This document shows positions 33,159 to 42,123 of a stretch of DNA of 64,000 nt, in pieces. The stretch's first letter is position 1; each line of letters begins with the position of its first letter. Source of the stretch: Thermasporomyces composti (GTDB lineage Bacteria > Actinomycetota > Actinomycetes > Propionibacteriales > Actinopolymorphaceae); NCBI RefSeq assembly GCF_003386795.1, contig NZ_QTUC01000001.1, positions 2,480,001 to 2,544,000 of the forward strand, read 5' to 3'. The translations under genes were made by a program, and so were the position numbers. The notes below the pieces were generated by a model. That model did not search any database and was not told where the DNA came from. It saw only the letters and a list, made by a program, of their open reading frames with translations.

Positions 33159-35177
33159 CTAGGCGGGTTCGTGAGGGCCGCGACGGCGGTCGGTGGTGGC
33201 CTGGTGTCTGACGTCCTTCCGGCTGGGGTCCTTCACGACGGTCGTGACGCGCCGATCGCCGACCTGGGCGCCACCCCAGGAGAACCTGCCCAGCACCCGG
33301 CCGAGCGCGCTGATCGGGAACACCAGCCGGTACATGTGGTACTTGATGTAGAAGTCGCCCGGGAAACCAGTGCCGGTGAACTGGGGCTCGTCCCAGCTGC
33401 CGTCCTCCCGTTGTGTCTCCACCAGCCAGGAGATGCCCCGCCAGACTTCTTCGGAATCCCCCTCACCGGCCGCGTGGAGCGCCAGCAGTGCCCAGGCGGT
33501 CTGGGAGGGCGTCGAGGCGCCAACACCGCGCCAGCGCGGGTCGTCGTAGGAGCGCAGGTCCTCGCCCCATCCGCCGTCGTCGTTCTGGTGGTCCTTGAGC
33601 CAACGGACGGCGGCCTGGATCGCCCGATGGTGACGCGGCAGCCCGGCCGCCACGAGCGCTGGCACCACCGCTCCAGTGCCGTAGATGTGGTTGGCGCCCC
33701 AGCGACCGAACCAGGAGCCGTCCGACTCTTGCTGGTCAAGCAGCCACTGCACGGCCCGCCGCACACAGTGCTCCTTGGCCAGGCCTTCGTTGGCGAACAT
33801 CTCGACGATGTGGGCGGTGACGTCGGCACTCGGGGGGTCGATGACGGCGCCGAAGTCGCAGAACGGCAGCTCGTACGCCAGCTCGCGGGTGTTGTCGGCG
33901 TCGAAGGCGCCCCAACCGCCGCACCGGCTCTGCATGGCGCGAAGCCAGGCCAAGGCCCGGCCGACGGCGTCGTCGACCTCCGGTGCGGCCGCCGTGCGGC
34001 GCAGCGCCAGGACCACCTCGGCCGTGTCGTCGGTGTCGGGATAGCCGTCGTTGTCGAACTCGAACGCCCAACCACCCGCCGGCGCGTTCGGACGGCGAAC
34101 GGCGTAGTCGCCGCGTACCCGGACCTCCTCACCGAGCAGCCAGTTCCGCGCGCGGACCATCTCCGGGGCGTCGCTGGGCACGCCGGCGTCGCCCAGCGCG
34201 ATGACGGAGAGCGCGGTGTCCCACACGGGGGACTGGCACGCCTCGATGCGGCGGGTCCGTCCCTCGGGTGTGTCCTCGTAGAGCGTGAAGCGTTCCCAGC
34301 CGCGCAGGCCGGTGGCGAGGACCGGATGGTCGAGGGGGTAGCCCAGGGCGTGCAGCGCCATGAGCGAGTAGACCCAGGGCGGTTGGATGCCTCCCCACGA
34401 GCCATCCCGCTCCTGACGGGCGATGATCCATTCCGCGCACCGGCGCAGGGCCTGCCGGCGCAGCGGACCGAACGCGTGGCGCTCGTAGCCGTGCAGGATC
34501 CGGTCGAGGGCTTGGAACGCCGCCCGCCAGCTCACCGGTCGCACCGGGCGGCGGGGCGCTCGGCCGAGCCGCAGCTCTGCGGTGCTCACGCCGAGGTTCC
34601 GGCGTGGCCGTAGCGCGCCGAGGATGGTCAAGGGAACGATGGTCTGGCGGGCCCAGCACGCCCAGTCGTAGACGTTGAACGGGGCCCAGCTGGGCAAGAA
34701 GATCAGCTCCGGTGGCAGGGCGGGGACGTCGTCCCAGCTCCACTCCCCGAACAAGGCGAGCCATAGGCGGGTGAAGACACGTGTGGCCTCCAGGCCGCCG
34801 TTGGCCAGGACGAACTCACGCGCCAGCCGCATGTGAGGTGCGTCGGGGTCGTCGCCGGCGAGCTTCAACGCGATGTAGGCCTCGGCGGTCGTCGACAGGT
34901 CGCCCGGCCCGAGCCAGTACGTGGCCCACGAGCCGTCCGCGCGCTGCTGGCTGCGGATCCAGCGGGCGGTCTGCTCGGTCTGCTCGGGGGTGCGGATGCC
35001 GAGGAACTGCCGCATCAGCAGGTCCTCGGCGTCCATGGTCACGTTCGTGTCCAGCGCGCCCTTCCACCAGCCCTCCGGGTGTTGTTGGTCGAGCAGGTGG
35101 CGGACAGCCCGGTCGAGAGCGTCGTGGGCTCGTTCCCGGCGATCTGACCAGGCGGTGAGGTCATCGGTCGTGGTCAT
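33159..35177 (-). CDS. shc: Squalene-hopene cyclase
   Basis: Triterpene cyclase of 672 aa turning squalene into hopene, a monotopic membrane enzyme. The catalytic D-x-D-D acid is at residues 381-384 (PDTDDTAE). Several QW repeats are visible, for example QQHPEGWWKGAL, QRADGSWATYWLGPG, QERDGSWGGIQPPW, MQSRCGGWGAF and QESDGSWFGRWG, along with the C-terminal FPGDFYIKYHMYRLVFP. The C-terminal tail (KDPSRKDVRHQATTDRRRG) is longer and more basic than usual. Start ATG 35177, with a GAGGAGACAGG site upstream, lies 11 bp after the prenyl synthase stop. Confidence 0.97.
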   Translation of the reverse strand: MTTTDDLTAWSDRRERAHDALDRAVRHLLDQQHPEGWWKGALDTNVTMDAEDLLMRQFLGIRTPEQTEQTARWIRSQQRADGSWATYWLGPGDLSTTAEAYIALKLAGDDPDAPHMRLAREFVLANGGLEATRVFTRLWLALFGEWSWDDVPALPPELIFLPSWAPFNVYDWACWARQTIVPLTILGALRPRRNLGVSTAELRLGRAPRRPVRPVSWRAAFQALDRILHGYERHAFGPLRRQALRRCAEWIIARQERDGSWGGIQPPWVYSLMALHALGYPLDHPVLATGLRGWERFTLYEDTPEGRTRRIEACQSPVWDTALSVIALGDAGVPSDAPEMVRARNWLLGEEVRVRGDYAVRRPNAPAGGWAFEFDNDGYPDTDDTAEVVLALRRTAAAPEVDDAVGRALAWLRAMQSRCGGWGAFDADNTRELAYELPFCDFGAVIDPPSADVTAHIVEMFANEGLAKEHCVRRAVQWLLDQQESDGSWFGRWGANHIYGTGAVVPALVAAGLPRHHRAIQAAVRWLKDHQNDDGGWGEDLRSYDDPRWRGVGASTPSQTAWALLALHAAGEGDSEEVWRGISWLVETQREDGSWDEPQFTGTGFPGDFYIKYHMYRLVFPISALGRVLGRFSWGGAQVGDRRVTTVVKDPSRKDVRHQATTDRRRGPHEPA

Positions 35178-35188
35178 GTCCTGTCTCC

Positions 35189-36196
35189 TCAGTGGTCCCG
35201 GACCCGCAGCCGGTGGGCCAGGGCCGTGAGTTCGGCGTGGACGACGGGTGGCAGGTCCAGGCCGTCGAGCACCTCGACGGCGGCGCTGATCTGCCGGTCA
35301 ACCTCGGCTTGCGTCCAGGTCCGCCCGCCCGCGCTTTCCACCAGGTGGGCGGCACGTTCGAGATCGGGGCCGGTCAACGGGATGGGCTCGGCGTACAGCT
35401 CGCGGAGTTGGCGGCCGGGCGGATCGTTCGAGGACAAGGCCACCACGACGGGCACCGTCTTCTTGCGGGCGCGCAGATCGGACAGTACCGGCTTGCCGGT
35501 GACCGCCTGGTCGCCCCAGATGCCCAGCAGGTCGTCGGTGAGCTGGAAAGCCATGCCGAGGTGGTCGCCGTAGGTTGCGAGTCCTTCGACGACGTGCTCC
35601 GGCGCTCCGGCGAGCACCGCGCCGAGGGAAGCCGAGCAGGAGAACAGCGCGGCCGTCTTGTCGGCGGCCATCGCGAGGCACTCGGGAAGCGTGACGTCGT
35701 CGCGCTTCTCGAAGGCCACGTCGGCGCTCTGTCCGGCGATGAGGCGTCGAACCGTCGCGCTGAGCCGCGAGACGGCGGCCGGGGCGGTGGCCGATCCCAC
35801 GTCGCCGAGGACCTCGAGGGCGAGCGTGAGCATCGCGTCGCCGGCCAGGATGGCCTCGGCGACACCGAAGCGAGCCCAGACGGTCGGTCGATGGCGCCGT
35901 TCGGTGTCGCCGTCGATCACGTCGTCGTGCAGCAGTGAGAAGTTGTGGACCAGCTCGCAGGCGACCGCTGCGGGGACTCCTTGCTCAACGGGCACGCCGG
36001 CCGCCTGGGCGGACAGCAACGCCAGCGTGGGACGCAGGGCCTTGCCGCCATGACGGGCTGGCGGCAGGGACCTGCCGTCGGCGTCCCACAGGCCGAGGTG
36101 GTAGCCGCAACAGTGGCGCGTGTGCGGATCCAGGCGATCGAGGGCGGCCCGCAAGGCCTGGTCGACGAGCTCGCGCGGTCCAGCGGTCGGGCTCAT
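35189..36196 (-). CDS. Polyprenyl (farnesyl-type) diphosphate synthase
   Basis: Trans-prenyltransferase of 335 aa supplying farnesyl diphosphate (or similar) for squalene. The first aspartate-rich motif is LLHDDVIDGD and the second QLTDDLLGIWGD; the GGKALRPTLALLS substrate-binding segment is also present. ATG 36196 is chosen because GGAGG lies just upstream and the codon overlaps the hpnE stop (ATGA). The long upstream open frame is only hpnE antiphase sequence. Chain length cannot be read reliably from the residues before the first motif, but a place between hpnE and shc argues for C15. Confidence 0.93.
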   Translation of the reverse strand: MSPTAGPRELVDQALRAALDRLDPHTRHCCGYHLGLWDADGRSLPPARHGGKALRPTLALLSAQAAGVPVEQGVPAAVACELVHNFSLLHDDVIDGDTERRHRPTVWARFGVAEAILAGDAMLTLALEVLGDVGSATAPAAVSRLSATVRRLIAGQSADVAFEKRDDVTLPECLAMAADKTAALFSCSASLGAVLAGAPEHVVEGLATYGDHLGMAFQLTDDLLGIWGDQAVTGKPVLSDLRARKKTVPVVVALSSNDPPGRQLRELYAEPIPLTGPDLERAAHLVESAGGRTWTQAEVDRQISAAVEVLDGLDLPPVVHAELTALAHRLRVRDH

Positions 36197-37581
36197 GGCA
36201 GGGCCTCCGTGAGTGCGTCGTGAGGCGCGCGGTCGTAGCGGTCCAGCAGGTCCGCCGCGCGGAGGCCGCTCCGTACGGCGCCTTCCATCGTGTCTGGCCA
36301 ACCGGTGCGCGTCCATGCTCCGGCGAGGACCAGCCCGGGCACCTGCGTCAGAGGAAGTGGACGCAAGGACGCGGTACCCGGCCGTTGACGAAACGTCGCG
36401 TGCGGCTCGCGCGTGACGAACGCGTCGAGGAGGCGAGCGGCGCGGGCCTGCGGGAACAGGTCGGCGAGGGCGGCTGTGAACGCTCGGACAAGGACTTCCG
36501 TCGGTTTGTCCACCTGGTCGGACGCCGCAGACAGCGACACCACGAGGTACTGCCCGCGGCGGGCTCCGGCCGCGAGCGTTCGGTCGAAGACCCACTGGAC
36601 GGGCGAGTCGAGGGCGGCCGCGAACGGCAGGTTCGTGACTCGTCGATCGTAGTGCAAGTGGACGTTGACGATCGGCGAGGAACCCAGGTCCGCCCAACGG
36701 TGTCGGTCGGGTGCCGCCTCGGTGGGCACGAGCTGGCTCGCCGCCTGGTGCGGGACCGCGACGACGACGGCGCGAGCCAGGCACTCGTCGCGTCGCGTCC
36801 TCAGCACGAACCTCGCGCCGTCGACGGCGATCCGCTGCACCTTGGTGCTGGTGTGGAGGCGGACGCCGAGCCGGTCGAGCAGCCGGCTCGCAGGGTCAGC
36901 GTGCAACTGGCGCAGGCTGGTCGCGGGAATGCCGAGGTCGGCGGCGTCCGCCTGCTCGAGGAGCCCGGTGCGGAAGACGCGTGCCGCCAGGGCCAGTGAC
37001 GCCTGGTCTGGGGGTACGTTGAGCGCCGCCACGGAGATGAGCGCCCACAGTCGTTCGATCGCGCGCTCGGATTGCCGTCTCCGCCGGAGCCATGGACCGA
37101 ACGCCACCCGATCAGCACTCGAGTCATCGGGGTCGACGGTCCGTAGCGCGGCGGCCGCGGTCGCTGCGAGCGCGCGTTCTCGGACTGTCAAGGGGGAGTA
37201 GCGCGCGAGCCCGCTCGCGAGATGGAGTGGCGCCGGTGCCCACGTGCCACGGCGCAGCCACGCCGTCCGAAGCGGACCGTCCGGGCGCGGACGGTGGAGC
37301 ACCGGGATGGCGAACCGCTCTTGGATGGGGGCCAGGTGGCTCGTGCCGAGGCGCTCGAGCAGCTGTCGGTAGGACTGGTAACACCGCAGGAAGACGTGCT
37401 GGCCAGTGTCGACACTGAGCTCGCCCCGCTGGAACGAGTACGTCGCTCCGCCCAGGTGGGATCGCGCCTCGAACAAGATGACGGGGACGCCGCGATCAGC
37501 GAGGTGGAGAGCGGCGCTGATCCCGGCGAGGCCACCGCCGACGACAGCGACCGGTAGGTCGGTGGCAGGTGCTCCGCTCAC
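36193..37581 (-). CDS. hpnE: Hydroxysqualene dehydroxylase HpnE
   Basis: FAD-dependent amine-oxidase-fold enzyme of 462 aa that reduces hydroxysqualene to squalene, the last step of the HpnCDE route. FAD motif VAVVGGGLAGISAALHLADRG is followed by LFEARSHLGGATYSF. The C-terminus has LVLAGAWTRTGWPDTMEGAVRSG, the FAD-binding end of the family. I start it at GTG 37581, which overlaps the hpnD stop (GTGA), rather than at the longer upstream frame. Flanked by hpnD and the prenyl synthase with 4-bp overlaps on both sides, so translationally coupled. Confidence 0.95.
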   Translation of the reverse strand: MSGAPATDLPVAVVGGGLAGISAALHLADRGVPVILFEARSHLGGATYSFQRGELSVDTGQHVFLRCYQSYRQLLERLGTSHLAPIQERFAIPVLHRPRPDGPLRTAWLRRGTWAPAPLHLASGLARYSPLTVRERALAATAAAALRTVDPDDSSADRVAFGPWLRRRRQSERAIERLWALISVAALNVPPDQASLALAARVFRTGLLEQADAADLGIPATSLRQLHADPASRLLDRLGVRLHTSTKVQRIAVDGARFVLRTRRDECLARAVVVAVPHQAASQLVPTEAAPDRHRWADLGSSPIVNVHLHYDRRVTNLPFAAALDSPVQWVFDRTLAAGARRGQYLVVSLSAASDQVDKPTEVLVRAFTAALADLFPQARAARLLDAFVTREPHATFRQRPGTASLRPLPLTQVPGLVLAGAWTRTGWPDTMEGAVRSGLRAADLLDRYDRAPHDALTEALP

Positions 37582-38450
37582 GCATCCCCCCAGACGAGGG
37601 CGCGGACCGCGACCGCGGCCTTCTCTCGCGGGGTGAGGGAGACCCGCGTGGTTCGACACAGGTCGGGCTCGCTGTGGATACGGGCGAGCAGACGGTGGTA
37701 GATCCCCGCCATCGTGGCGGTGCAGGCGCGGCTGCGCCGGTCCAGGTAGGGGAGGAGCGTCAACCCGCGGGTGTACCACGCCTCGGCACGCTCGGCTTCG
37801 AATCGCACGAGCTTCGTGAACCCTGGAGGGTCGACGAGCCGCCCCTGGGTGTCGATGTCGAGCCGGCAGCCGAATCGGTCGAGGTCCTCCGCCGGCAGGT
37901 AGATGCGATTGCGTCGCCGGTCCTCCCGAAGGTCGCGCAGGATGTTGGTGAGCTGGAGGGCGATCCCGAGAGTGTCGGCGAGCGGCTCAGCGGTCGCCCG
38001 GTCCTCTGGGTCGAAGACGCCGAGCGAGAGCCGACCGACCGAGCCGGCGACGCAGCGGCAGTACCACTCGAGGTCGGCGAACGTCTTGTATCGGCGGCCG
38101 CGCACGTCAGCCTCACAGCCTTCGAGGAGCTCCTCGAAGGCTGTGAGGGGAATGGGAAAGCGGCGGGCCGCGTCCGCGAGCGCGACGAGCACCGCGTCGC
38201 TCGCGTTCCTGCCGCGCGGTGGGCCGTCCTGAAGCTCGTGGATCTGCTCGCGGAGCCGGGCGAGCTGGGCGAGCTTGCGTTCGGCGGGGAACGGGCCGTC
38301 ACCCACGTCGTCGATGCGCCGCGCCGTCGCGTACACCGCCGAGAGCGCGCGTCGCTTGGCTGGCGGTAGGAGGCGGATTCCGTAGGAGAAGTTGCGCGCC
38401 TCGCGACGGGTGATCGCCTCGCATTCGGCGTAGGCCGTTGAAATGTTCAT
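37578..38450 (-). CDS. hpnD: Presqualene diphosphate synthase HpnD
   Basis: Squalene/phytoene synthase family, 290 aa, condensing two farnesyl diphosphates to presqualene diphosphate. The two aspartate-rich sites are RRIDDVGDG and NILRDLREDRRRNRIYLP. WYCRCVAGSVGRLSLGVF is the usual central helix. Start ATG 38450 overlaps the hpnC stop. An oddity: the codons for LTAFEELLEGCE form a perfect 38-bp palindrome (38111-38148). Because of this the opposite strand encodes the same peptide. In the family this helix is normally acidic and conserved, so the protein itself looks unaffected. Confidence 0.95.
   Translation of the reverse strand: MNISTAYAECEAITRREARNFSYGIRLLPPAKRRALSAVYATARRIDDVGDGPFPAERKLAQLARLREQIHELQDGPPRGRNASDAVLVALADAARRFPIPLTAFEELLEGCEADVRGRRYKTFADLEWYCRCVAGSVGRLSLGVFDPEDRATAEPLADTLGIALQLTNILRDLREDRRRNRIYLPAEDLDRFGCRLDIDTQGRLVDPPGFTKLVRFEAERAEAWYTRGLTLLPYLDRRSRACTATMAGIYHRLLARIHSEPDLCRTTRVSLTPREKAAVAVRALVWGDA
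38111..38148. repeat. Perfect 38-bp palindrome inside hpnD
   Basis: The 19-nt arm 38111-38129 is the exact reverse complement of 38130-38148, with no loop. The flanking bases do not pair. It encodes LTAFEELLEGCE on either strand and could extrude as a cruciform or form an mRNA hairpin within hpnD. Confidence 0.95.
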
Positions 38451-39328
38451 CCCCACCCTCTTATCACGCTTCGTATCCAGGCGCTCGCGATCTGGCGCGA
38501 TGTTGGTTTGGGTACCCGCGAGAGCGGGTCGTAGTCGCTTCGGCGGAGGGCGGCGGCGGCCGCCCGTCCACCCGCGATGTAGCCGGACACCGCCAGCCTC
38601 GCCCGCCCGGACAGACCGGCCACCAGGGCGGCTCCGGCGTCCAGCCACGCCTCGGCGCGTCGCGTCTCGAACGCGATGAGTGCGCGGAGCTGGCTGGTCG
38701 CCGTCGGGCGAGCGAGGTCCTCCTCGGCGACGCCGAAGCGGCGCAGGTCCTCCTGCGGGAGGTAGACCCGACCGCGTCGGTAGTCCTCCGCCACGTCCTG
38801 CCAGTGCTCGAGCAGCTGCAACGCCGTGCAGACGCGGTCCGACAAGGCGATGCGCTCCGGCGTGGCACGGCCGAAGATGTGCAAGACGAGCTCGCCCACC
38901 GGATTGGCGGACAGCCGGCAGTACGCGAGCAGGTCGTCGAAGGTCTCGTAGCGGGTGACCTGTTGGTCCCACCGATTCGCCTCGATGAGCCGCAGCAGTG
39001 GGTCCGCCGGCAGCCGACGGCGTGCGATCGTCGAGGCGAGGGCCGCGACCACCGGATCGGTCGGCTCGCGGCGCTCCTCGTACAGGCCGCGCACGTCGGC
39101 CTCGATCCGGTCGAGCGCCGACAGGCGGTCACCCGCCCACTCGTCGCCGAGGTCGTCGACATGCCGTGCGTAGCGGTAGAGCGCCCGCAGGTCTTCCCTG
39201 ATGCGCGGGGGTAGGAGGCGCAGCGCGACAGGGAAGTTCTCCCCGCTGGCCTTTTCGATCGGGTCTCCGCCGGGGGCCGTGGGGGCCGACCACTGGGCGG
39301 GGACGGCGTCGGACGACTGGTCGGACAT
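38447..39328 (-). CDS. hpnC: Hydroxysqualene synthase HpnC
   Basis: Squalene/phytoene synthase family, 293 aa, converting presqualene diphosphate to hydroxysqualene. Motifs: RYARHVDDLGDEWAGDRL (first Asp-rich site), YCRLSANPVGELVLHIFG and EHWQDVAEDYRRGRVYLP (second). The N-terminus, PIEKASGENFPVALRLLPP, is characteristic of HpnC rather than HpnD. Start ATG 39328 is preceded by GAGGAGGG. It is the first pathway gene of the run, 89 bp downstream of the MurJ-like gene. That gap is AT-richer than its surroundings and might hold an internal promoter, but I see no convincing -10. Confidence 0.95.
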   Translation of the reverse strand: MSDQSSDAVPAQWSAPTAPGGDPIEKASGENFPVALRLLPPRIREDLRALYRYARHVDDLGDEWAGDRLSALDRIEADVRGLYEERREPTDPVVAALASTIARRRLPADPLLRLIEANRWDQQVTRYETFDDLLAYCRLSANPVGELVLHIFGRATPERIALSDRVCTALQLLEHWQDVAEDYRRGRVYLPQEDLRRFGVAEEDLARPTATSQLRALIAFETRRAEAWLDAGAALVAGLSGRARLAVSGYIAGGRAAAAALRRSDYDPLSRVPKPTSRQIASAWIRSVIRGWG

Positions 39329-39417
39329 GCGCGAACCCTCCTCGGTCCCCCTTTCCCCGAATCCGAGGATGGCTCGTCATGCGCGGTCGAAAAATCGTCG
39401 TGCGAGTCCGAAAATTG

Positions 39418-40983
39418 TCAGGCCGGCCCGGCGGAGCGGCCGATCCGCAGCTCGCGCAGGCTCGCCCACACGTCGGTGAGCGCCGAGACGCGCAGCAGGG
39501 TGAGCACGCCCAGGTAGGTGGCCAGGCAGACGGAGCCGGAGACGCCGAGCGCCAACAGCGCCTCGGGCCACCCAGGGCGTGCGGGCAGCGGCTGTTGCGC
39601 CAGCCACCCCGCCACCGCGGCGACACTCGCGGCGGTGACGACCCCCATCGTGGTCCGTACCAATGGCCCCAGGGCCACCGCGCGGTGTCGGCGGGCGGTG
39701 AGCACGCTCATCGTGGTGGCGGCGAAGACGACCGAGATGGAGGTCGACAGCGCCAGGCCTACCACGCCGTACCGCATGCCGAGTGTCAGGTCGCCCACGA
39801 CGTTGAGCGCCATCGCGCCGAGCGCGCTCAACACCGGTGTGCGGCTGTCACCGACGGCCAGACAGGTCCGGGCGACCACCTCACGAACCGCGAGACCGGC
39901 GAGCGCGACGGAGTACGTGGCGACGGCCAGGGAGGTCAGCTCGACCGCCCGGGCGTCGAAGTTGCCCCGCGCGAAGAGGAGGACGACGATCGGCCGAGCG
40001 GCCACCGCGAGCACGACCACGACGGGGCTGATCAGCACGACCACGACGCCGAGGACTCGCCTGGTCGCCTCCCGCAGCTGGTCACGGCGTTCCGGGGTGC
40101 CGAGGGTGCTGAACGCGGGGAACAGCGTGGTCGTGAACGCGGTGACCATCACCACCTCGGCGAGCGTCACGATGCGCCAGCCGTAGCTCAGCGAGGCGAT
40201 CGTCCCCGCCCCCTGCGCCGACCCGACCGCCCGGTCGACCATGGTGTTGACGTTGACGATCGCGCTGCCGAGGAGCAGTGGCGGCACCAGCCGGAGCATC
40301 TCGCGGAAGCCGGGGTCACGCAGACGGAACGACGGCCGCAGTCGCAACCCGATGGCGCGCACGGCCGGTAGCTGGACCAGGAAGCGAGCCGCCGAGCCGG
40401 CGACGAAGCCGCAAGCCAGCGCGGCGGCGCCGAAGGTGCCGCCGAACACGCCGACCGCGGTGATCATGACCAGGTTGAAGGGGATGCCCTGGAAACCGGC
40501 CCAGAAGAACCGCTGGTGCGCGTGGGCGGCGGAGGCGAGCAAGTTGGTCCCGGAGACGAAGACGGTGGCCGCCAGGACGATCCGCGTCAGGCGGACCGCC
40601 TCCTCCATCGTCGCCCCCTCGAAGCCGGGCGCGAGGACCGTGAGCACAGGTCGGGCGGCGACCGCCATCAGCACCGAGCCGAGGACGAGGACCGTCATGG
40701 CCACCGTCAGCGCGACACGGACCGTGCGGTGGCCGGCGTCCGTGCGCCCCGCGTCGACCGCGCGGGAGACGGGAGGGACGAGGGCGCGGGCCATGGCGCC
40801 GCTGATCAGCCCGAGGACCACGTTCATCAGTCCTTGGGCAACGAGGAAGGCATCGACCTCAGCGGACGCGCCGAAGACCGCCGCCATGATGGCGTCCCGC
40901 GCGAAGCCCAGCACCTGGCTCAGCGCGGTGAGGCACATGAGCAGCACGGAGGAGCGGACCAGCGCCCGCCGGGTCGTGCTCAC
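39418..40983 (-). CDS. murJ: MurJ/MviN-like lipid flippase
   Basis: Membrane protein of 521 aa of the MOP superfamily with about 14 transmembrane helices. The N-terminal MviN signature is SQVLGFARDAIMAAVFGAS.. and AFLVAQ, followed by ARALVPPVSRA. MurJ flips lipid II across the membrane. In actinobacteria the main cell-wall MurJ (MviN) usually lies near the chromosome end with trxB and a sigma factor and is much larger. This compact version beside hopanoid genes may be a paralogue, perhaps for another polyprenyl- or hopanoid-linked lipid. GTG 40983 starts it, 8 bp after the sensor kinase stop. Confidence 0.85.
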   Translation of the reverse strand: MSTTRRALVRSSVLLMCLTALSQVLGFARDAIMAAVFGASAEVDAFLVAQGLMNVVLGLISGAMARALVPPVSRAVDAGRTDAGHRTVRVALTVAMTVLVLGSVLMAVAARPVLTVLAPGFEGATMEEAVRLTRIVLAATVFVSGTNLLASAAHAHQRFFWAGFQGIPFNLVMITAVGVFGGTFGAAALACGFVAGSAARFLVQLPAVRAIGLRLRPSFRLRDPGFREMLRLVPPLLLGSAIVNVNTMVDRAVGSAQGAGTIASLSYGWRIVTLAEVVMVTAFTTTLFPAFSTLGTPERRDQLREATRRVLGVVVVLISPVVVVLAVAARPIVVLLFARGNFDARAVELTSLAVATYSVALAGLAVREVVARTCLAVGDSRTPVLSALGAMALNVVGDLTLGMRYGVVGLALSTSISVVFAATTMSVLTARRHRAVALGPLVRTTMGVVTAASVAAVAGWLAQQPLPARPGWPEALLALGVSGSVCLATYLGVLTLLRVSALTDVWASLRELRIGRSAGPA

Positions 40984-40991
40984 CGATGTCC

Positions 40992-42023
40992 TCAGGCGCG
41001 GACGTCACGTCGGGGGACGCCGGGCTGAGAGGAACGCGGCCGCCTCACCGACGTCTCCTCGACGACTCGGCCCGACGCTTGCCTGGGGGTGGCCGTGTGC
41101 GGCGCGGGCAGGTACGGCAGGACGAGCGTGAAGCGGGCGCCCGAGCCGGGTACGGAGTCGAGCACGACGTGCCCGCCGTGAGCGCGGGCGATCGCGTGGA
41201 CGATCGCCAGACCGAGGCCGGAACCCTCCGGCGCTCGTGTCGTGCCACGTCGAGATCGCCGGAAGATCCGACTCGTGTCGTCGTCCGGCACGCCAGGACC
41301 AGTGTCGCGCACCCAGAGGCGGACCGTCTTCGCGTCGACTCGGGCGCCGAACGCGATCGTGTCCCCTGGCGAGGTCACCTTGACCGCGTTGCGGGCGAGC
41401 TCCAACAACGCCTGGGTCAACCGCTGGCCGTCCGCGAACACCACCGCCTCGGACCGAGCGTCCACGTCCCAGGCGCGGTCACCGAGCGCCCGCGCTTTGT
41501 CGAGGACGTCGTCGAGCAGGAGTTCCACGTCGACGCCGGTCGGCTCGAGGAAGCCGGGGCGTTCGGCGCTGGCGAGTGTCTTGAGGTCCTCGACGAGACG
41601 AGTCATCCGGTCCAGCTCACCGAGCAGCAACGTCCGGGTCCTGTTCACCTCGGTCTGGTCGTCGACCCGAAGCAGTTCCAGGTGTCCACGCATGATCGTG
41701 ATCGGTGTCCGCAGCTCGTGACCCACGTCCTCCAAGACATGAGTCGGTCCAGTGGTGCCGAGAATCCGTCCGACGATCGGCCAGGCGAGCGCCCCGGTCA
41801 GGCCGAGCCCGAGCAGGGCCGCCACAGCGAACGGCGGCGCGAGCGGGATCGCGACCCCGATCGAGAACGGAGAATGGGCCGGCGTCACGATACCCGCCTT
41901 CGCGACGACATAGGCCGTGATCGCGGTCGTCATCGTCGCCAGAGCAGCGAACCCGACGATCAAGCCCACGAACCGGACACGCGTGCGCGAGGTGGCGTCA
42001 CGTCGTGCCCTGGTCAAGACCAT
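40992..42023 (-). CDS. Sensor histidine kinase
   Basis: Two-component sensor of 343 aa starting at ATG 42023. Two transmembrane helices (FVGLIVGFAALATMTTAITAYVV and PPFAVAALLGLGLTGALAW) enclose only a short loop of about 20 residues, so it probably senses the membrane itself. The H-box is VLEDVGHELRTPITIM, then the N-box LLELARNAVKV, G1 WVRDTGPGVPDDD and G2 GSGLGLAIVHAI. The longer open frame beyond 42023 only runs antisense to the response regulator. It is divergent from that regulator (101-bp gap) and lies just upstream of murJ and the hopanoid genes on the same strand. Confidence 0.93.
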   Translation of the reverse strand: MVLTRARRDATSRTRVRFVGLIVGFAALATMTTAITAYVVAKAGIVTPAHSPFSIGVAIPLAPPFAVAALLGLGLTGALAWPIVGRILGTTGPTHVLEDVGHELRTPITIMRGHLELLRVDDQTEVNRTRTLLLGELDRMTRLVEDLKTLASAERPGFLEPTGVDVELLLDDVLDKARALGDRAWDVDARSEAVVFADGQRLTQALLELARNAVKVTSPGDTIAFGARVDAKTVRLWVRDTGPGVPDDDTSRIFRRSRRGTTRAPEGSGLGLAIVHAIARAHGGHVVLDSVPGSGARFTLVLPYLPAPHTATPRQASGRVVEETSVRRPRSSQPGVPRRDVRA

Positions 42024-42123
42024 TCCCCGTTCGGCGGTTGATCGGATGCCGACCGAGCCGATTATTCCCACTTCGGTCCGGAAATGTTCCACCAATCGCG
42101 TTGGCTTGGTAGGAGGTCGTTCG

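Noticed and set aside
36197-36784. Upstream extension of the prenyl synthase to 36784
   Set aside because: Same reasoning: it is antiphase hpnE sequence, and ATG 36196 has a good site and the family N-terminus.
37582-37779. Upstream extension of hpnE to 37779
   Set aside because: Those codons lie inside hpnD and read as low-complexity sequence. GTG 37581 overlaps the hpnD stop and directly precedes the FAD motif.
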